Of a stretch of 64,000 nucleotides of DNA, positions 7,970-16,419 are shown one piece after another. Source of the DNA: Bacteriovorax sp. BSW11_IV. Its GTDB lineage: Bacteria > Bdellovibrionota > Bacteriovoracia > Bacteriovoracales > Bacteriovoracaceae. The notes under the pieces were generated by a model. That model saw nothing but the letters and a program-made list of their open reading frames with translations, did no database searches and was not told the origin of the DNA. The DNA is taken from positions 42,831 to 106,830 of the forward strand of contig NZ_AUNE01000025.1 of assembly GCF_000447755.1 (NCBI RefSeq), written 5' to 3'. The position numbers and the translations under genes were made by a program. Positions within the stretch are counted from its first letter, which is position 1, and each line of letters begins with the position of its first letter.

Positions 7970-8677
7970 TTAATCTAGATTATCGTAAACAGTTACAACG
8001 TCATCGTCTGCTTCAAGCATATCGATTAGCTTTTCAACTTGTTCAAGAGTTTCTTCATCAACTTCTTTATAAGTTAATGGGATTCTTACAAGTCCAGCTT
8101 CTTCAGGTGTAATGTTCATCGATTGAAGTTTGTCTTGGATTGAACCGAAAGCTTCCATTGGTCCTTTTACTTCATACATGTCATCTTCAAGCTCAACATC
8201 TTCAGCTCCTGCATCGATTAGTTCTAGTGTGAACTCATCTTCATCAATACCTTCAGCAGGGATTGTAAATACGGCCTTTCTTTCGAAGATAAACTCAAGT
8301 GAGCCATTCACTCCAAGTGATCCACCACATTTTCTAAAATAACTTCTTACGTTACTTACAGTTCTAGTTACGTTATTTGTTGATGTTTCTACGAAAATGG
8401 CCACACCATTTGGTCCGTAGCCTTCATAAGTTACATCTTCATAGCCAACGCCATCAGAACCCTGGCCTTTTTTAATGGCCCTATCAATATTGTCTTTTGG
8501 AACGTTGAACTTCTTACATCTTTCAATAGCGACTTTTAGAAGGAAGTTTGTATCGGGGTCAGGTCCACCGTTCTTAGATGCTTTGAAAACATCTTTAAGT
8601 GCTCTAGTGTAAACTTGTGCCTTTGCCTTGTCTGAGGCGCCTTTTTTTGCTGCAATTTTTGCTGATTTTCTTCCCAT
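7970..8677 (-). CDS. YebC/PmpR-family (YeeN-type) translation/regulatory protein
   Basis: 235 residues. The N-terminus MGRKSAKIAAKKGASDKAKAQVYTR is that of the YeeN branch rather than the MAGHSKW of classical YebC. Family blocks include PDPDTNFLLKVAIERCKKFNVP, YEGYGPNGVAIFVE and NRT(V)SNVRSYF. Proteins of this family were described as transcription regulators (PmpR) and more recently, with human TACO1, as factors that help ribosomes through difficult stretches such as polyproline. Strongly acidic C-terminal third. A classical terminator follows. Which role applies here is not shown by the sequence. Confidence 0.92.
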   Translation of the reverse strand: MGRKSAKIAAKKGASDKAKAQVYTRALKDVFKASKNGGPDPDTNFLLKVAIERCKKFNVPKDNIDRAIKKGQGSDGVGYEDVTYEGYGPNGVAIFVETSTNNVTRTVSNVRSYFRKCGGSLGVNGSLEFIFERKAVFTIPAEGIDEDEFTLELIDAGAEDVELEDDMYEVKGPMEAFGSIQDKLQSMNITPEEAGLVRIPLTYKEVDEETLEQVEKLIDMLEADDDVVTVYDNLD

Positions 8678-8777
8678 AATTTGATCTTTTTTTGAAAGGT
8701 TAATTTTGGGTTATTTTCGCTATTTTCACTTTATCTGTAAATTATTTGTTAAAGGAGTTGGGTCAGTTTTTTTTATT

Positions 8778-8805
8778 TTGCCGTGCGTGAGTTGATTGTT
8801 ATAAT
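8778..8805 (+). promoter_or_regulatory. Candidate sigma-70 promoter of the GST gene
   Basis: TTGCCG (8778-8783), 16-base spacer, perfect TATAAT (8800-8805). The start of transcription would lie near 8812, about 23 bases before the ATG at 8835. Confidence 0.5.
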
Positions 8806-8834
8806 TGGAATAAATTCTGGATAAGAGGTTGTAA

Positions 8835-9491
8835 ATGAATACAATTATTAGCTTTGGGCTGTGCCCCTATGTTCAACGTTCATTAATTACGATGAATTAT
8901 AAAAATGTCCCATACGAAGTAAAATATATTGATCTATTCAATAAGCCAGATTGGTTTTTGAAACTTTCCCCGCTTGGTAAGGTTCCCATTTTACTTGTTG
9001 GGGATGAAGTTCTCTATGAATCAGCAGTTATTAATGAATATATCGACGAGACAACTCCTGGCAGTCTTTTGCCAATGGATCCTTTATTAAAGGCCAAGGA
9101 TAGGGCAACAATTGAGCTTGCGAGTGTGGTTCTTACCAATTACTTCAATGCTGCAATTGCCACTGATAAGGAAAGCTACGAGAAGCATAGAGCAGATCTT
9201 GAAAAAAATCTTACGACATTGTTATCAGGCTTTCATGGACCCTTTTTTAAAGGCACCGAACTTTCATTAGTAGATACTTCTTTTATCCCTGGGCTTCAAC
9301 GTATTCTTCTTACTAAGAATATGTATCAAGACCTACAAATAAGTTCACAGATAAGAGCTAAATTTGATCAGTGGGCCAAGGAATCAATGTCTAAAGACTT
9401 TGTTAAAAAGTCAGTGCCCGCTACTTTTGAGAGTGATTTTGATACATATTTAGTTAATAGAAACAGCTACATACACCTGTTTAAGAAATAA
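8835..9491 (+). CDS. Glutathione S-transferase family protein
   Basis: 218 residues. The thioredoxin-fold N-terminal domain has CPYVQR at residues 10-15, the active-site style of omega/beta GSTs with a catalytic Cys, then SPLGKVPILLVGDEVLYESAVINEYID, the cis-Pro and glutathione-binding Glu-Ser block. A helical C-terminal domain follows with the conserved VDTSFIPGLQR segment. Cytosolic; it would conjugate or reduce electrophiles or mixed disulfides with glutathione. The substrate is unknown. SD GAGG is close upstream of the ATG, and the upstream promoter looks good, so it is likely a single-gene unit. Confidence 0.9.
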   Translation: MNTIISFGLCPYVQRSLITMNYKNVPYEVKYIDLFNKPDWFLKLSPLGKVPILLVGDEVLYESAVINEYIDETTPGSLLPMDPLLKAKDRATIELASVVLTNYFNAAIATDKESYEKHRADLEKNLTTLLSGFHGPFFKGTELSLVDTSFIPGLQRILLTKNMYQDLQISSQIRAKFDQWAKESMSKDFVKKSVPATFESDFDTYLVNRNSYIHLFKK

Positions 9492-9575
9492 ACAGCGATA
9501 GTAAATATTTCAATCCCAAAGAAAATTCATTCATAGCACTCTATAATTTGGTCAAATTCAAATTATAGGTGTGTT

Positions 9576-10229
9576 ATGAAAGCCGTTATAAAAAAAATCA
9601 GATTTATTTTAATCTTGGGTTCATTGATTCAAGGGAGTGTCGTTGATGCTCATACAATCATTAGGGCCGAAGATACGCCACGTAAGTATATTAAGGCGGA
9701 AGAAATTGAAAAAAATCAATTTCGCTTTAGTGAATGTAGTGGCGATATTGAAAGTCTTCAATGCGAAGAACTCGAAGGTATAACTCGTACTTACAGTAGA
9801 AAAGAAATTAAAAAATTAGCTGATATGAATGAAAGATATGCCTACTATGCCGCTGGAGCAGATGTCGTCATTGGTGTGGCCTCCCTTTATTTTGGACTAA
9901 TTATCGGAGCAAAGGCCACTGCTGCATATTATGCAGGAGCGGGAATAAGCCTTGATGGTGGAGTTGCAGCAGTTGGTGGAACATTGTACGGAGTACCCAG
10001 TGGTGCGGCCGTAGGTACTGGGATTACAGTTGCTCTAGATGCTCTAGACCCTTTTGTTCATAGAGATATGTCGATTGCTTATGAGGAAATTATTGGTGTT
10101 GCTTCTGATTCGAACTTAGAAGATGTTGAAGCCGTTGAAGTCGAAGGCAATATAATGCTAGAAATTGAAGATATTGAATTCGAGCAATTGAAAAATAAAA
10201 TCATTGATCAATTACAAGAGCTCGATTAG
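9576..10229 (+). CDS. Secreted protein with Gly/Ala-rich hydrophobic hairpin
   Basis: 217 residues. A signal peptide (charged KKIRF, hydrophobic core, cut near VDAHT) is followed by a short region with two Cys (SECSGDIESLQCEE), then at about residues 88-155 two Gly/Ala-rich hydrophobic segments (AAGADVVIGVASLYFGLIIGA and GAAVGTGITVALDAL) like a glycine-zipper membrane hairpin, and an acidic C-terminus. I recognise no family. A weak TATAAT lies at 9542. The stop overlaps the convergent thioredoxin gene by 4 bases. Confidence 0.6.
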   Translation: MKAVIKKIRFILILGSLIQGSVVDAHTIIRAEDTPRKYIKAEEIEKNQFRFSECSGDIESLQCEELEGITRTYSRKEIKKLADMNERYAYYAAGADVVIGVASLYFGLIIGAKATAAYYAGAGISLDGGVAAVGGTLYGVPSGAAVGTGITVALDALDPFVHRDMSIAYEEIIGVASDSNLEDVEAVEVEGNIMLEIEDIEFEQLKNKIIDQLQELD

Positions 10230-10747
10230 TTTTTAATAAATTTTTCCGCTTTCCAAATTCCAAATAAACTCATACCTGAAGAGGCCGATTGAATTCGGCC
10301 TTTTTCAATGAATAAAGTCGTAGGAGTGGATTGTATATTAAGCTTTTGTGACAACCCTGGCACATCTAAAAATGTAAACGGATAGGGCGAAGATGCTAAA
10401 AACTTCTTTATAATAATCTCACTCTCATAGGGATTGATGGCCACAATTTGTTCTTTCTTTATTTTTCCTTCTTGCACTGATTTATCAAGTCTATTCATTT
10501 CCACCTTACAAGGTCCACACCAAGTTGCCCAAAATATAGCGATGACTTTTTCATCAAAAGGTGGGAATGATTTTATCTGTCCATTTGAAATGTCTTTTGC
10601 TTGGTAGCTCTCGAGAGTTGTGTCAGTCGTTTTGAAATTGTTGATTATGACAGGTGCCTGTTTGTAGAAAAAGAAAAGTAAAATAACGAATGTAACGATA
10701 TTACCTTTATCTAATATTATTTTTTTTAATGTAGATTTCAAATTCAT
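10226..10747 (-). CDS. TlpA/ResA-like membrane-anchored thioredoxin
   Basis: 173 residues. One N-terminal membrane helix (NIVTFVILLFFFYKQAP) places the thioredoxin domain in the periplasm. The active site is WCGPC within FWATWCGPCKVEMNRL, and a cis-Pro motif STPTTLFI follows. The domain is somewhat shorter than TlpA. Such proteins reduce disulfides in apocytochromes or other periplasmic targets. No cytochrome maturation gene is adjacent, so the partner is unknown. The 4-base stop overlap with the previous gene is convergent. Confidence 0.88.
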   Translation of the reverse strand: MNLKSTLKKIILDKGNIVTFVILLFFFYKQAPVIINNFKTTDTTLESYQAKDISNGQIKSFPPFDEKVIAIFWATWCGPCKVEMNRLDKSVQEGKIKKEQIVAINPYESEIIIKKFLASSPYPFTFLDVPGLSQKLNIQSTPTTLFIEKGRIQSASSGMSLFGIWKAEKFIKN

Positions 10748-10898
10748 AGTCTCTTTTTATTTTTTATGCTCAAATCTATTTAGAATTTATCACGGAGTAG
10801 CATTGGGATAAAGTGCGTTGTGACAAAGTTTTAAACATATTGCGTAGTTTTTATAATAATCTATAAATATGGCGGAAATTAGTTAAAATGCAGCCCAA

Positions 10899-11663
10899 AT
10901 GAAGCTTTATTTTATTCTCATCTTAAATACTTTTTCTTTTTTCTTCGCAAGCAACACTCTGGCCGCAAATTGCTATCAGGATATGAATGTGTTCATTTCT
11001 AATGTCTATGGAGAGCAAATTGATCTCGATATGATGGATTTGAATATGCAATTTTATAAGGATTTTGTTTCTTCTAAAACTGATGAGCAAATAATTGATC
11101 TCAATTACGCAATGATTGATGAGATGGATAAAATTCCATATTCATCTTTAAAAGAAACAACAAAAGAAGATATTCAAGCCATTTTAGATAGTGTTCGTTC
11201 TAAAGAATTTATTCAAAAAAGTTGTGGCCGAGTAAACGAATATGATCCCAATAATCAAGTTGGATTTTGTTTCGGTCGTGCAATGGCCACTCATCTTGAG
11301 GCACTGAAAAATAGAATTGATAAGCAATCTATTTTAAAACTGTGGTTAGTTGGAGAGTTTGAAAATGCTCATTGGAATCACCATGTGGCGGTAATCCTTA
11401 GGGCCAATGATAGGAAGTGGTATGTTCTAGACCCACTTTTTAGTCGTATATTTACAACCAGTGAGTATGTATCGCACTTTAATAGACAGTATGGTTATCG
11501 TTTAGCGATGGTTCCGACAAATCCTAAAAGATTTCTTTCGGCAAAATCAAAACTTGAAAAAAGTTATGCTCGCTACAATAAAAAAAATCTAAGTTATGAC
11601 TTTTCTAGCATGGAAATATTTTGGAAAGAGTTCTTTGCAGACCTATTAAAAGAAATGCGCTAG
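10899..11663 (+). CDS. Secreted protein-glutaminase/deamidase-like protein
   Basis: 254 residues with a signal peptide ending near TLAANC. The segment VGFCFGRAMATHLEAL (Cys124), then WNHHVAVILRAND (His162) and KWYVLDPLF (Asp178) matches the Cys-His-Asp layout of protein-glutamine glutaminases, which deamidate glutamine side chains in proteins and share the papain/transglutaminase-like fold. Cys at the start of a helix, HVAV strand and VLDP strand are the family pattern as I know it. Family assignment is from motifs alone. No good ribosome binding site is visible before the ATG. It stands directly upstream of map, 36 bases away. Confidence 0.5.
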   Translation: MKLYFILILNTFSFFFASNTLAANCYQDMNVFISNVYGEQIDLDMMDLNMQFYKDFVSSKTDEQIIDLNYAMIDEMDKIPYSSLKETTKEDIQAILDSVRSKEFIQKSCGRVNEYDPNNQVGFCFGRAMATHLEALKNRIDKQSILKLWLVGEFENAHWNHHVAVILRANDRKWYVLDPLFSRIFTTSEYVSHFNRQYGYRLAMVPTNPKRFLSAKSKLEKSYARYNKKNLSYDFSSMEIFWKEFFADLLKEMR

Positions 11664-11699
11664 AATGTCCCCTGGGAAATTGATCTAAAAGGAAATCTT

Positions 11700-12467
11700 A
11701 TGATATCACTAAAGACTGAAGAAGATCTTGTTCTCTACCGTGAGACAGGAAGAATCGCAGGAGAAATATTAACTCGTCTTATTCCAGAAGTTAAGGCAGG
11801 TGTTTCGACATACCATATTGCTAAATTAGCTGAGAAATGGATTCGAGAAGATTACGATGCCATTCCTTCATCAATAGGCCAATATGATTTTCAATTTGCT
11901 CTCAATTCATCAGTTAATAATGTCGTTTGCCATGGCGTTCCTTCTGAAAGTGAAATCTTAAAAGATGGTGATATAGTCAACCTCGATGTCACAGTAAAAA
12001 AACATGGCTTCATCGCTGATACTTCTCGCATGTATATTGTTGGAGAGGCCAGTGAAGATGCTAAGAAGCTCTGTGAAGCTACGAGAGAAGCGCTTTTCAA
12101 AGGGATCGAACAAGTTAAACCAGGTAATACCCTTGGAGATATTGGTTTCTATGTTCATAAGCATGCAACTAGAAATGGTTACAGTGTCGTAAAAGAGTAC
12201 TGTGGGCATGGAATTGGACGCAGTATGCATGAAGAACCGCAAGTTCTTCACTATGGTAAAAAAGGCAAAGGACTTAAACTTCAAAAAGGAATGGTCTTCA
12301 CTATAGAACCAATGCTTAACGAAGGAAGTGGTGGCATTAAACATCTAGAAGATGATTGGACAGTAGTTACTCAAGATGGAAAACTATCAGCACAATGGGA
12401 GCATACCATTGCTGTCACCGATAATGGTTTTGAAATTCTAACTCTACGAGATGAGGAGAGAGGCTAG
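11700..12467 (+). CDS. map: Methionine aminopeptidase type I
   Basis: 255 residues, full length. It removes the initiator Met from nascent proteins in the cytosol. Metal ligands are all present: Asp96 (NLDVTV), Asp107 (GFIADTSR), His170 in the CGHGIGR motif, Glu203 (TIEPML) and Glu234 (QWEHT); the substrate-binding His79 (CHGVPS) is also there. There is no N-terminal zinc finger or SH3 motif, so it is type Ia. AAGGAAA stands just before the ATG. It is followed after 6 bases by a Crp-type regulator, probably in one transcript. Confidence 0.97.
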   Translation: MISLKTEEDLVLYRETGRIAGEILTRLIPEVKAGVSTYHIAKLAEKWIREDYDAIPSSIGQYDFQFALNSSVNNVVCHGVPSESEILKDGDIVNLDVTVKKHGFIADTSRMYIVGEASEDAKKLCEATREALFKGIEQVKPGNTLGDIGFYVHKHATRNGYSVVKEYCGHGIGRSMHEEPQVLHYGKKGKGLKLQKGMVFTIEPMLNEGSGGIKHLEDDWTVVTQDGKLSAQWEHTIAVTDNGFEILTLRDEERG

Positions 12468-12473
12468 TCATCT

Positions 12474-13067
12474 ATGGAACTTGAAGCTTTTTCACATCTT
12501 AGAAAAGTAATGGATACCTATTATGTCTTGTCTGAACAAGCTTGGCAGGGAATCTTATCTATTTCAAAGGTGAGAAAGGTTAAAAAAGGTGAAAGGCTTG
12601 TTGAGTTTGGCGATATCCCTACATCTATTTTCTTTTCACATATTGGGCTTTATAGGGCCTATATAATTTCTGAAGACGATGCAAAAGAAGTTAATAAGAA
12701 CTTTTTTGCAGAAGGGCGCTTTCCTGCGAGTATTGCAGCGGCCCTAACTCAAAGCGAATCCTCCCTGTGTATTGAGGCCCTAGAAAATGGGGTTGTGATC
12801 GAACTTGATCACAAAAAGTATCGCGCTCTCTTAGACGTTCATCACGATCTTAAATGGTACCAAATCGTTTATCTTGAACGTCACTGGTTATTAGAAAAAG
12901 ATCCTTTAGTGACCTCTCTTTTAAGCCAAGAAGCAAAGGAGAGGTATCAGGTATTCAAAGAAGAAAACCCAGGTCTGGTGGATCGCATCCCGCTCTATCA
13001 CTTGGCCTCAAATTTGGGAATTACACCAACACAACTCAGTAGAATCAGAAAAAATCTAAAAAATTAG
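12474..13067 (+). CDS. Crp/Fnr-family transcriptional regulator
   Basis: 197 residues. The cyclic-nucleotide-binding-like beta barrel occupies the first 120 residues (KKGERLVEFGDIPTSIFF, then FPASIAAALTQ) and a C-terminal helix-turn-helix reads RIPLYHLASNLGITPTQLSRIRKNL. No FNR-type Cys cluster is present, and the cAMP pocket Arg-Ser pair is not evident, so the ligand is unknown. Proteins of this YeiL/Crp-like type often control a neighbouring transporter; here the next operon starts 55 bases downstream with a DUF606 transporter, an arylamine N-acetyltransferase and a nitroreductase. Confidence 0.85.
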   Translation: MELEAFSHLRKVMDTYYVLSEQAWQGILSISKVRKVKKGERLVEFGDIPTSIFFSHIGLYRAYIISEDDAKEVNKNFFAEGRFPASIAAALTQSESSLCIEALENGVVIELDHKKYRALLDVHHDLKWYQIVYLERHWLLEKDPLVTSLLSQEAKERYQVFKEENPGLVDRIPLYHLASNLGITPTQLSRIRKNLKN

Positions 13068-13122
13068 TCTTTTTTCAACATATGTAAAGGAAAGTGGGCC
13101 CCAAGTTCACTATCCTTGGGTT

Positions 13123-13575
13123 ATGAAAATACTAATATTTAATCTATTAAGCATCGTTTCAGGCATGGCCATTGTTATTCAAAGTAGCTTGAGTGGCCAG
13201 CTTTCTAAAAACCTTCAAAATCCGCTTTTAAGCTCATTTTGCCTTTATCTGGTAAGTGCCATTTTAATTGGGGTTTTAATTGCCTTTGGTCTTGTACCAT
13301 TGCCATCAATTGAAAGAGTAAGAGCTACTCCAACTCATCTATGGTTCCTTGGAAGTCTTTTTAGCGTTGTAGGACTTGGGCTTTGTTATTGGTTAATGCC
13401 GCAAATTGGAGTGGCGCGAGTTCTCGTGGGAGTTGTCACTGGGCAAATGGTCGTAGCGACTATCATTTCTCATTTTGGCATTTTCGGTATGCCTGTAATT
13501 GAAATCAATAAAGAGAAATTCATTGGACTAGTTTTATTAATTGTAAGTGTTTTACTTATCAATAAGGAGGGATAA
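13123..13575 (+). CDS. DUF606/YdcZ-type DMT membrane transporter
   Basis: 150 residues, five membrane helices. The start MAIVIQSSLSGQLSKNLQNPLLSSF is typical of the DUF606 branch of the drug/metabolite transporter superfamily, in which a five-helix unit pairs as a dimer; later VGVVTGQMVVATIISHFG is the second conserved block. The gene abuts the NAT gene with no spacing (stop 13573-13575, ATG 13576), with AAGGAGGG just before, so they are translated together. The cargo is unknown; its partners suggest small aromatic compounds. Confidence 0.85.
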   Translation: MKILIFNLLSIVSGMAIVIQSSLSGQLSKNLQNPLLSSFCLYLVSAILIGVLIAFGLVPLPSIERVRATPTHLWFLGSLFSVVGLGLCYWLMPQIGVARVLVGVVTGQMVVATIISHFGIFGMPVIEINKEKFIGLVLLIVSVLLINKEG

Positions 13576-14340
13576 ATGAAGCAGGTAAATGAGAACATTC
13601 TAAAACATTTGAAAAATTACCCATTTAACAACGTCGATATACTTTTGGGGCAAGGTGAAATCCTTTCGCTGGCCGATCATGCTTTAGAAGATAAAATCTC
13701 TCATAGAAAACGCGGTGGCTACTGTTTTGAACATAACAAATTTTTTAAAGAGGATCTAAGAAAAGCGGGTTATGAATCACAGTACGCTTTGGGCAGAGTG
13801 ATCTATGGAAATAATGATGCCGATAATCCGAAAACGCATCTTGTAAATATTGTCACCATTAATGATCAGAAATATTTAGCAGATGTTGGTTTTGGTCCCT
13901 ATAACCCGTCTGTTCTGGTTCCTTTGAATGGAGTAGAAGTAGGGGCCCATAATAATACAACTTATCGAGTTGTCTTATGTGAAAGAGGGTATTATCGACT
14001 CGAATTAAAAAAAGAAGAGGGCTTCTTTTCTCTCTATCAATTTGAATTAAATAACTATACTGAAGCGGACCTTAGGCTTTCAAATTTCTACGCGAATACT
14101 CACCCTGATTCAAAATTTGTTAATAGTTTTGTTATTTCTATTTTTGCAAATGATGGTGTGAAATTTATGAGCAATGACATGTTTTCACATATTAATAATG
14201 GTGTGAGAGTTGATGAAAAAATTGAAAGTGCTGAAAGACTTTATCTATTATTAGTAGAAGTATTCAAGATAAGCATCTCAGCATTTGAAGCTAAAGTACT
14301 ATTCGAAATCATTCAAAAATTTGTTAGAGGGGATAAATAA
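13576..14340 (+). CDS. Arylamine N-acetyltransferase-family protein, short N-terminus
   Basis: 254 residues. The NAT catalytic triad is intact: Cys50 in KRGGYCFE, His88 in KTHLVNIV, Asp103 in LADVGFGPYNP. NATs move an acetyl group from acetyl-CoA to arylamines, hydrazines or related compounds. Compared with the paralogue at 39444-40202 this protein lacks the first 20 residues or so of the family N-terminus; it begins almost at the PFNNVD motif. It keeps the HPDSKFVNSFVIS block. Strong SD AAGGAGGG. Its stop overlaps the start of the nitroreductase by one base, so a translational coupling is likely. Confidence 0.9.
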   Translation: MKQVNENILKHLKNYPFNNVDILLGQGEILSLADHALEDKISHRKRGGYCFEHNKFFKEDLRKAGYESQYALGRVIYGNNDADNPKTHLVNIVTINDQKYLADVGFGPYNPSVLVPLNGVEVGAHNNTTYRVVLCERGYYRLELKKEEGFFSLYQFELNNYTEADLRLSNFYANTHPDSKFVNSFVISIFANDGVKFMSNDMFSHINNGVRVDEKIESAERLYLLLVEVFKISISAFEAKVLFEIIQKFVRGDK

Positions 14341-14972
14341 TGATGAATCTATTAGAGAGTTTAGATTGGAGATATGCTGTAAAACAATTTGATGAAACTA
14401 AGAGAATCTCAAACGATGATCTTCATAAATTGAAAGAAGCTTTGAGACTTTCTCCTTCTTCTTATGGCCTGCAACCTTGGCACTTCTTAGTGATCGAAAA
14501 CGAGGAGGTAAAACAAAAGCTTAGGGCCGTGAGCTGGAATCAAGGACAAATAACACAATGTTCTCATCTTGTAGTTTTTTGTTATAAAACAAATTTTAAC
14601 ACTGATTCAGTTGATGATTTTATAGAATCAGTTGCCTCTATTCGAAATATTTCGAAAGAATCAATGAATGATTATGCCAATATGATGAAGGGATTTGTTA
14701 ATGGCCTTTCTCGTGAGGAATTAAACGAATGGGCGAGAAGACAAGCATACTTGGCGCTAGGGCATTTCCTTGTGAGTTGTGCCATGATGGGAATAGATGC
14801 CTGTCCTATGGAAGGATTTCTTAAAGATAGCTATGATGACATTTTATCTTTAAAAGAAAAAGGACTAGGTACTGTTGTCATTTGTCCAATTGGTTATCGC
14901 AGTAAGGATGATCGCTTTAGTACAATGGAAAAGGTGAGATTTCCCCTAGAAAAAATTTTTACTGAAATTTAA
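14340..14972 (+). CDS. Nitroreductase-family FMN oxidoreductase
   Basis: 210 residues. Family signatures are the N-terminal RYAVKQFDETK, SPSSYGLQPWHFLVIEN (FMN-phosphate and active-site loop), and near the C-terminus DACPMEGF and GLGTVVICPIGYRSKDDRF. This is the NfsB-like branch, which reduces nitroaromatics and quinones with NAD(P)H. The start overlaps the NAT stop (TAATGATG; ATG 14340 or 14343). Nitro reduction followed by N-acetylation of the resulting arylamine would be a coherent pathway. The stop is shared over 4 bases with the convergent LysR gene. Confidence 0.92.
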   Translation: MMNLLESLDWRYAVKQFDETKRISNDDLHKLKEALRLSPSSYGLQPWHFLVIENEEVKQKLRAVSWNQGQITQCSHLVVFCYKTNFNTDSVDDFIESVASIRNISKESMNDYANMMKGFVNGLSREELNEWARRQAYLALGHFLVSCAMMGIDACPMEGFLKDSYDDILSLKEKGLGTVVICPIGYRSKDDRFSTMEKVRFPLEKIFTEI

Positions 14973-15844
14973 ATTTCTTTAAATTGTTCCACCATATGGT
15001 TCCAAAGGTCATTGGCCGCCGGACCAAATGGTTTATTATTTGCCCTAACGATATAAAGAGGCAAGGTCTTTGCTTTAACACCATTGAGTTTTAATTCAAT
15101 GAGTTTTTTTGCTTTGATTTCTTTTTCAATTGAAGAAGCTTCTAAATGACCCCATCCAAAACCATTGAGAATTAGCTCTTTTTTAATCATATGATCAGAA
15201 ACAGTCCATCCTCTTGAATCTTGATTTTGACCGAAATCGAGGGGCAAAGATTTTTTTGCAGAGTCTTTTACAATAATTTGTGGAGTTTCTAGAAAGAGAG
15301 GGAGTTGTGGTTTACTCGTTTTAAATATTTGTGTAGAAGCGACGGGAATAATTTTAATATCGCAAATTTTCTGTGATTCTACTTTAGAATGTTTGCTAAT
15401 AAAAGGAGTGATGGCGATATTAGCGTTGTTGTTAAGTAGTTTATCTTCTGCTCCACCAAGAACTTCAAAGTCCATTTCAAGCTTTGTATGATGACAACTC
15501 TTTCTAAACTTATTTAAAACTTTTAGAAGAAATTCAACAGGACATAAATAGTCAATGGCAAGGCTTAATTTTGCCTCTCTGCCCATGCTGAGCTCTTTTG
15601 CTAGAGTTTGAAATTGTTGAACTTGAGACAGAATATCTAGTGCTTTTTCAAATAGAGCATTTCCTTCATCAGTTAGTTTCACACGATAGGATTCTCGATC
15701 TAGAAGAGTTACTCCAAGTTCATCTTCTAAGTTTTTCATAGAAGTTGAAAGAGTGGGTTGGGTTTTATGAAGAACTTTAGAAGCGGCCCTTAGCCCACCT
15801 TCTTTTGCGATTGCGAGGAATGTTTCCAGTTGATCTAGAGTCAT
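14969..15844 (-). CDS. LysR-family transcriptional regulator
   Basis: 291 residues. The N-terminal winged helix-turn-helix is standard (MTLDQLETFLAIAKEGGLRAASKVLHKTQPTLSTSMKNLEDEL). The C-terminal effector domain contains single Cys residues but not the paired Cys motif of OxyR. It is divergent from an osmC-like gene across 117 bases that hold inverted repeats, so control of that gene is likely. The effector is unknown. It does not face the nitroreductase operon's promoter, only its end. Confidence 0.9.
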   Translation of the reverse strand: MTLDQLETFLAIAKEGGLRAASKVLHKTQPTLSTSMKNLEDELGVTLLDRESYRVKLTDEGNALFEKALDILSQVQQFQTLAKELSMGREAKLSLAIDYLCPVEFLLKVLNKFRKSCHHTKLEMDFEVLGGAEDKLLNNNANIAITPFISKHSKVESQKICDIKIIPVASTQIFKTSKPQLPLFLETPQIIVKDSAKKSLPLDFGQNQDSRGWTVSDHMIKKELILNGFGWGHLEASSIEKEIKAKKLIELKLNGVKAKTLPLYIVRANNKPFGPAANDLWNHMVEQFKEI

Positions 15845-15861
15845 ATCAAGTCCTGAAATAA

Positions 15862-15893
15862 TGATAAGTGTTTTCTATCATGATGATTATCAC
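15862..15893. promoter_or_regulatory. Candidate LysR operator between lysR and osmC
   Basis: TGATAA (15862-15867) is mirrored by TTATCA (15887-15892), with the palindrome ATCATGAT (15877-15884) in between. ATAA-N7-CTAT (15864-15878) resembles an OxyR half-site. Position midway between divergent genes is where LysR-type proteins bind. Confidence 0.35.
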
Positions 15894-15961
15894 ATAGTAA
15901 TGTTATTGAATCTAGGATTGAGATAAAATAAAATCGATAATAAAAATTATTAGGAGTAATT

Positions 15962-16339
15962 ATGATTAATGCAAAAATAATAGAAGACTATTTTACTTCT
16001 TTAAAGAGCGATAAAAATGAAATCTTCTCTGATATTGAAAAGAGTCATGGAGGTAATGAGAAGGGGTTGAATCCTCATGAATTGGTAGAGGCCGCCCTTG
16101 CTGCTTGTACAATAATGACAATGAAGAGCTATGCGAATATTAAAGGCTTTGATCTTGGGGACACATTCGTTGATGTGAAAATTGAAAATGAGGGAGTAGA
16201 GTCAAAACTAACTAGAACAATAAAGCTAGATTCTAAGATAGATGAAAAGATGCAAGAAAGATTAATGTTAGTGGCAAATAAGTGTCCAATTCACAAACTA
16301 CTCATGTCGAATATCACAATTGATACAATTAAGTCGTAA
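15962..16339 (+). CDS. OsmC/Ohr-family peroxidase-like protein
   Basis: 125 residues. The two redox Cys of the family are present: Cys48 in the ALAACTIMTM helix and Cys107 in ANKCPIHKLL. The block GLNPHELVEAALAACT is characteristic. OsmC proteins reduce organic hydroperoxides through these Cys. The protein is slightly short for the family (about 135-145), missing part of the N-terminal strands. TTAGGAG stands 6 bases before the ATG. The LysR gene is divergent. A stem at 16388-16413 may end the transcript. Confidence 0.9.
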   Translation: MINAKIIEDYFTSLKSDKNEIFSDIEKSHGGNEKGLNPHELVEAALAACTIMTMKSYANIKGFDLGDTFVDVKIENEGVESKLTRTIKLDSKIDEKMQERLMLVANKCPIHKLLMSNITIDTIKS

Positions 16340-16387
16340 ATCCTTCCTTTGGTTTTTCAAATAATGATCTAAAGAATAAGTATGTAG

Positions 16388-16413
16388 GCTCCGATTAATA
16401 AATAAATCGGAGC
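16388..16413 (+). promoter_or_regulatory. Stem-loop covering the SD of the next gene
   Basis: GCTCCGATT (16388-16396) pairs perfectly with AATCGGAGC (16405-16413), loop of 8. The right arm contains GGAG (16409-16412), the apparent ribosome binding site of the GTG start at 16420. It may restrict translation of that gene, or act as a weak terminator of osmC; the following bases are ATTATT, not a T run. Confidence 0.5.
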
Positions 16414-16419
16414 ATTATT

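Noticed and set aside
14969..15844. LysR protein considered as OxyR because osmC and ahpC sites look OxyR-like
   Set aside because: The paired Cys motif of OxyR is missing; the protein is a general LysR type.
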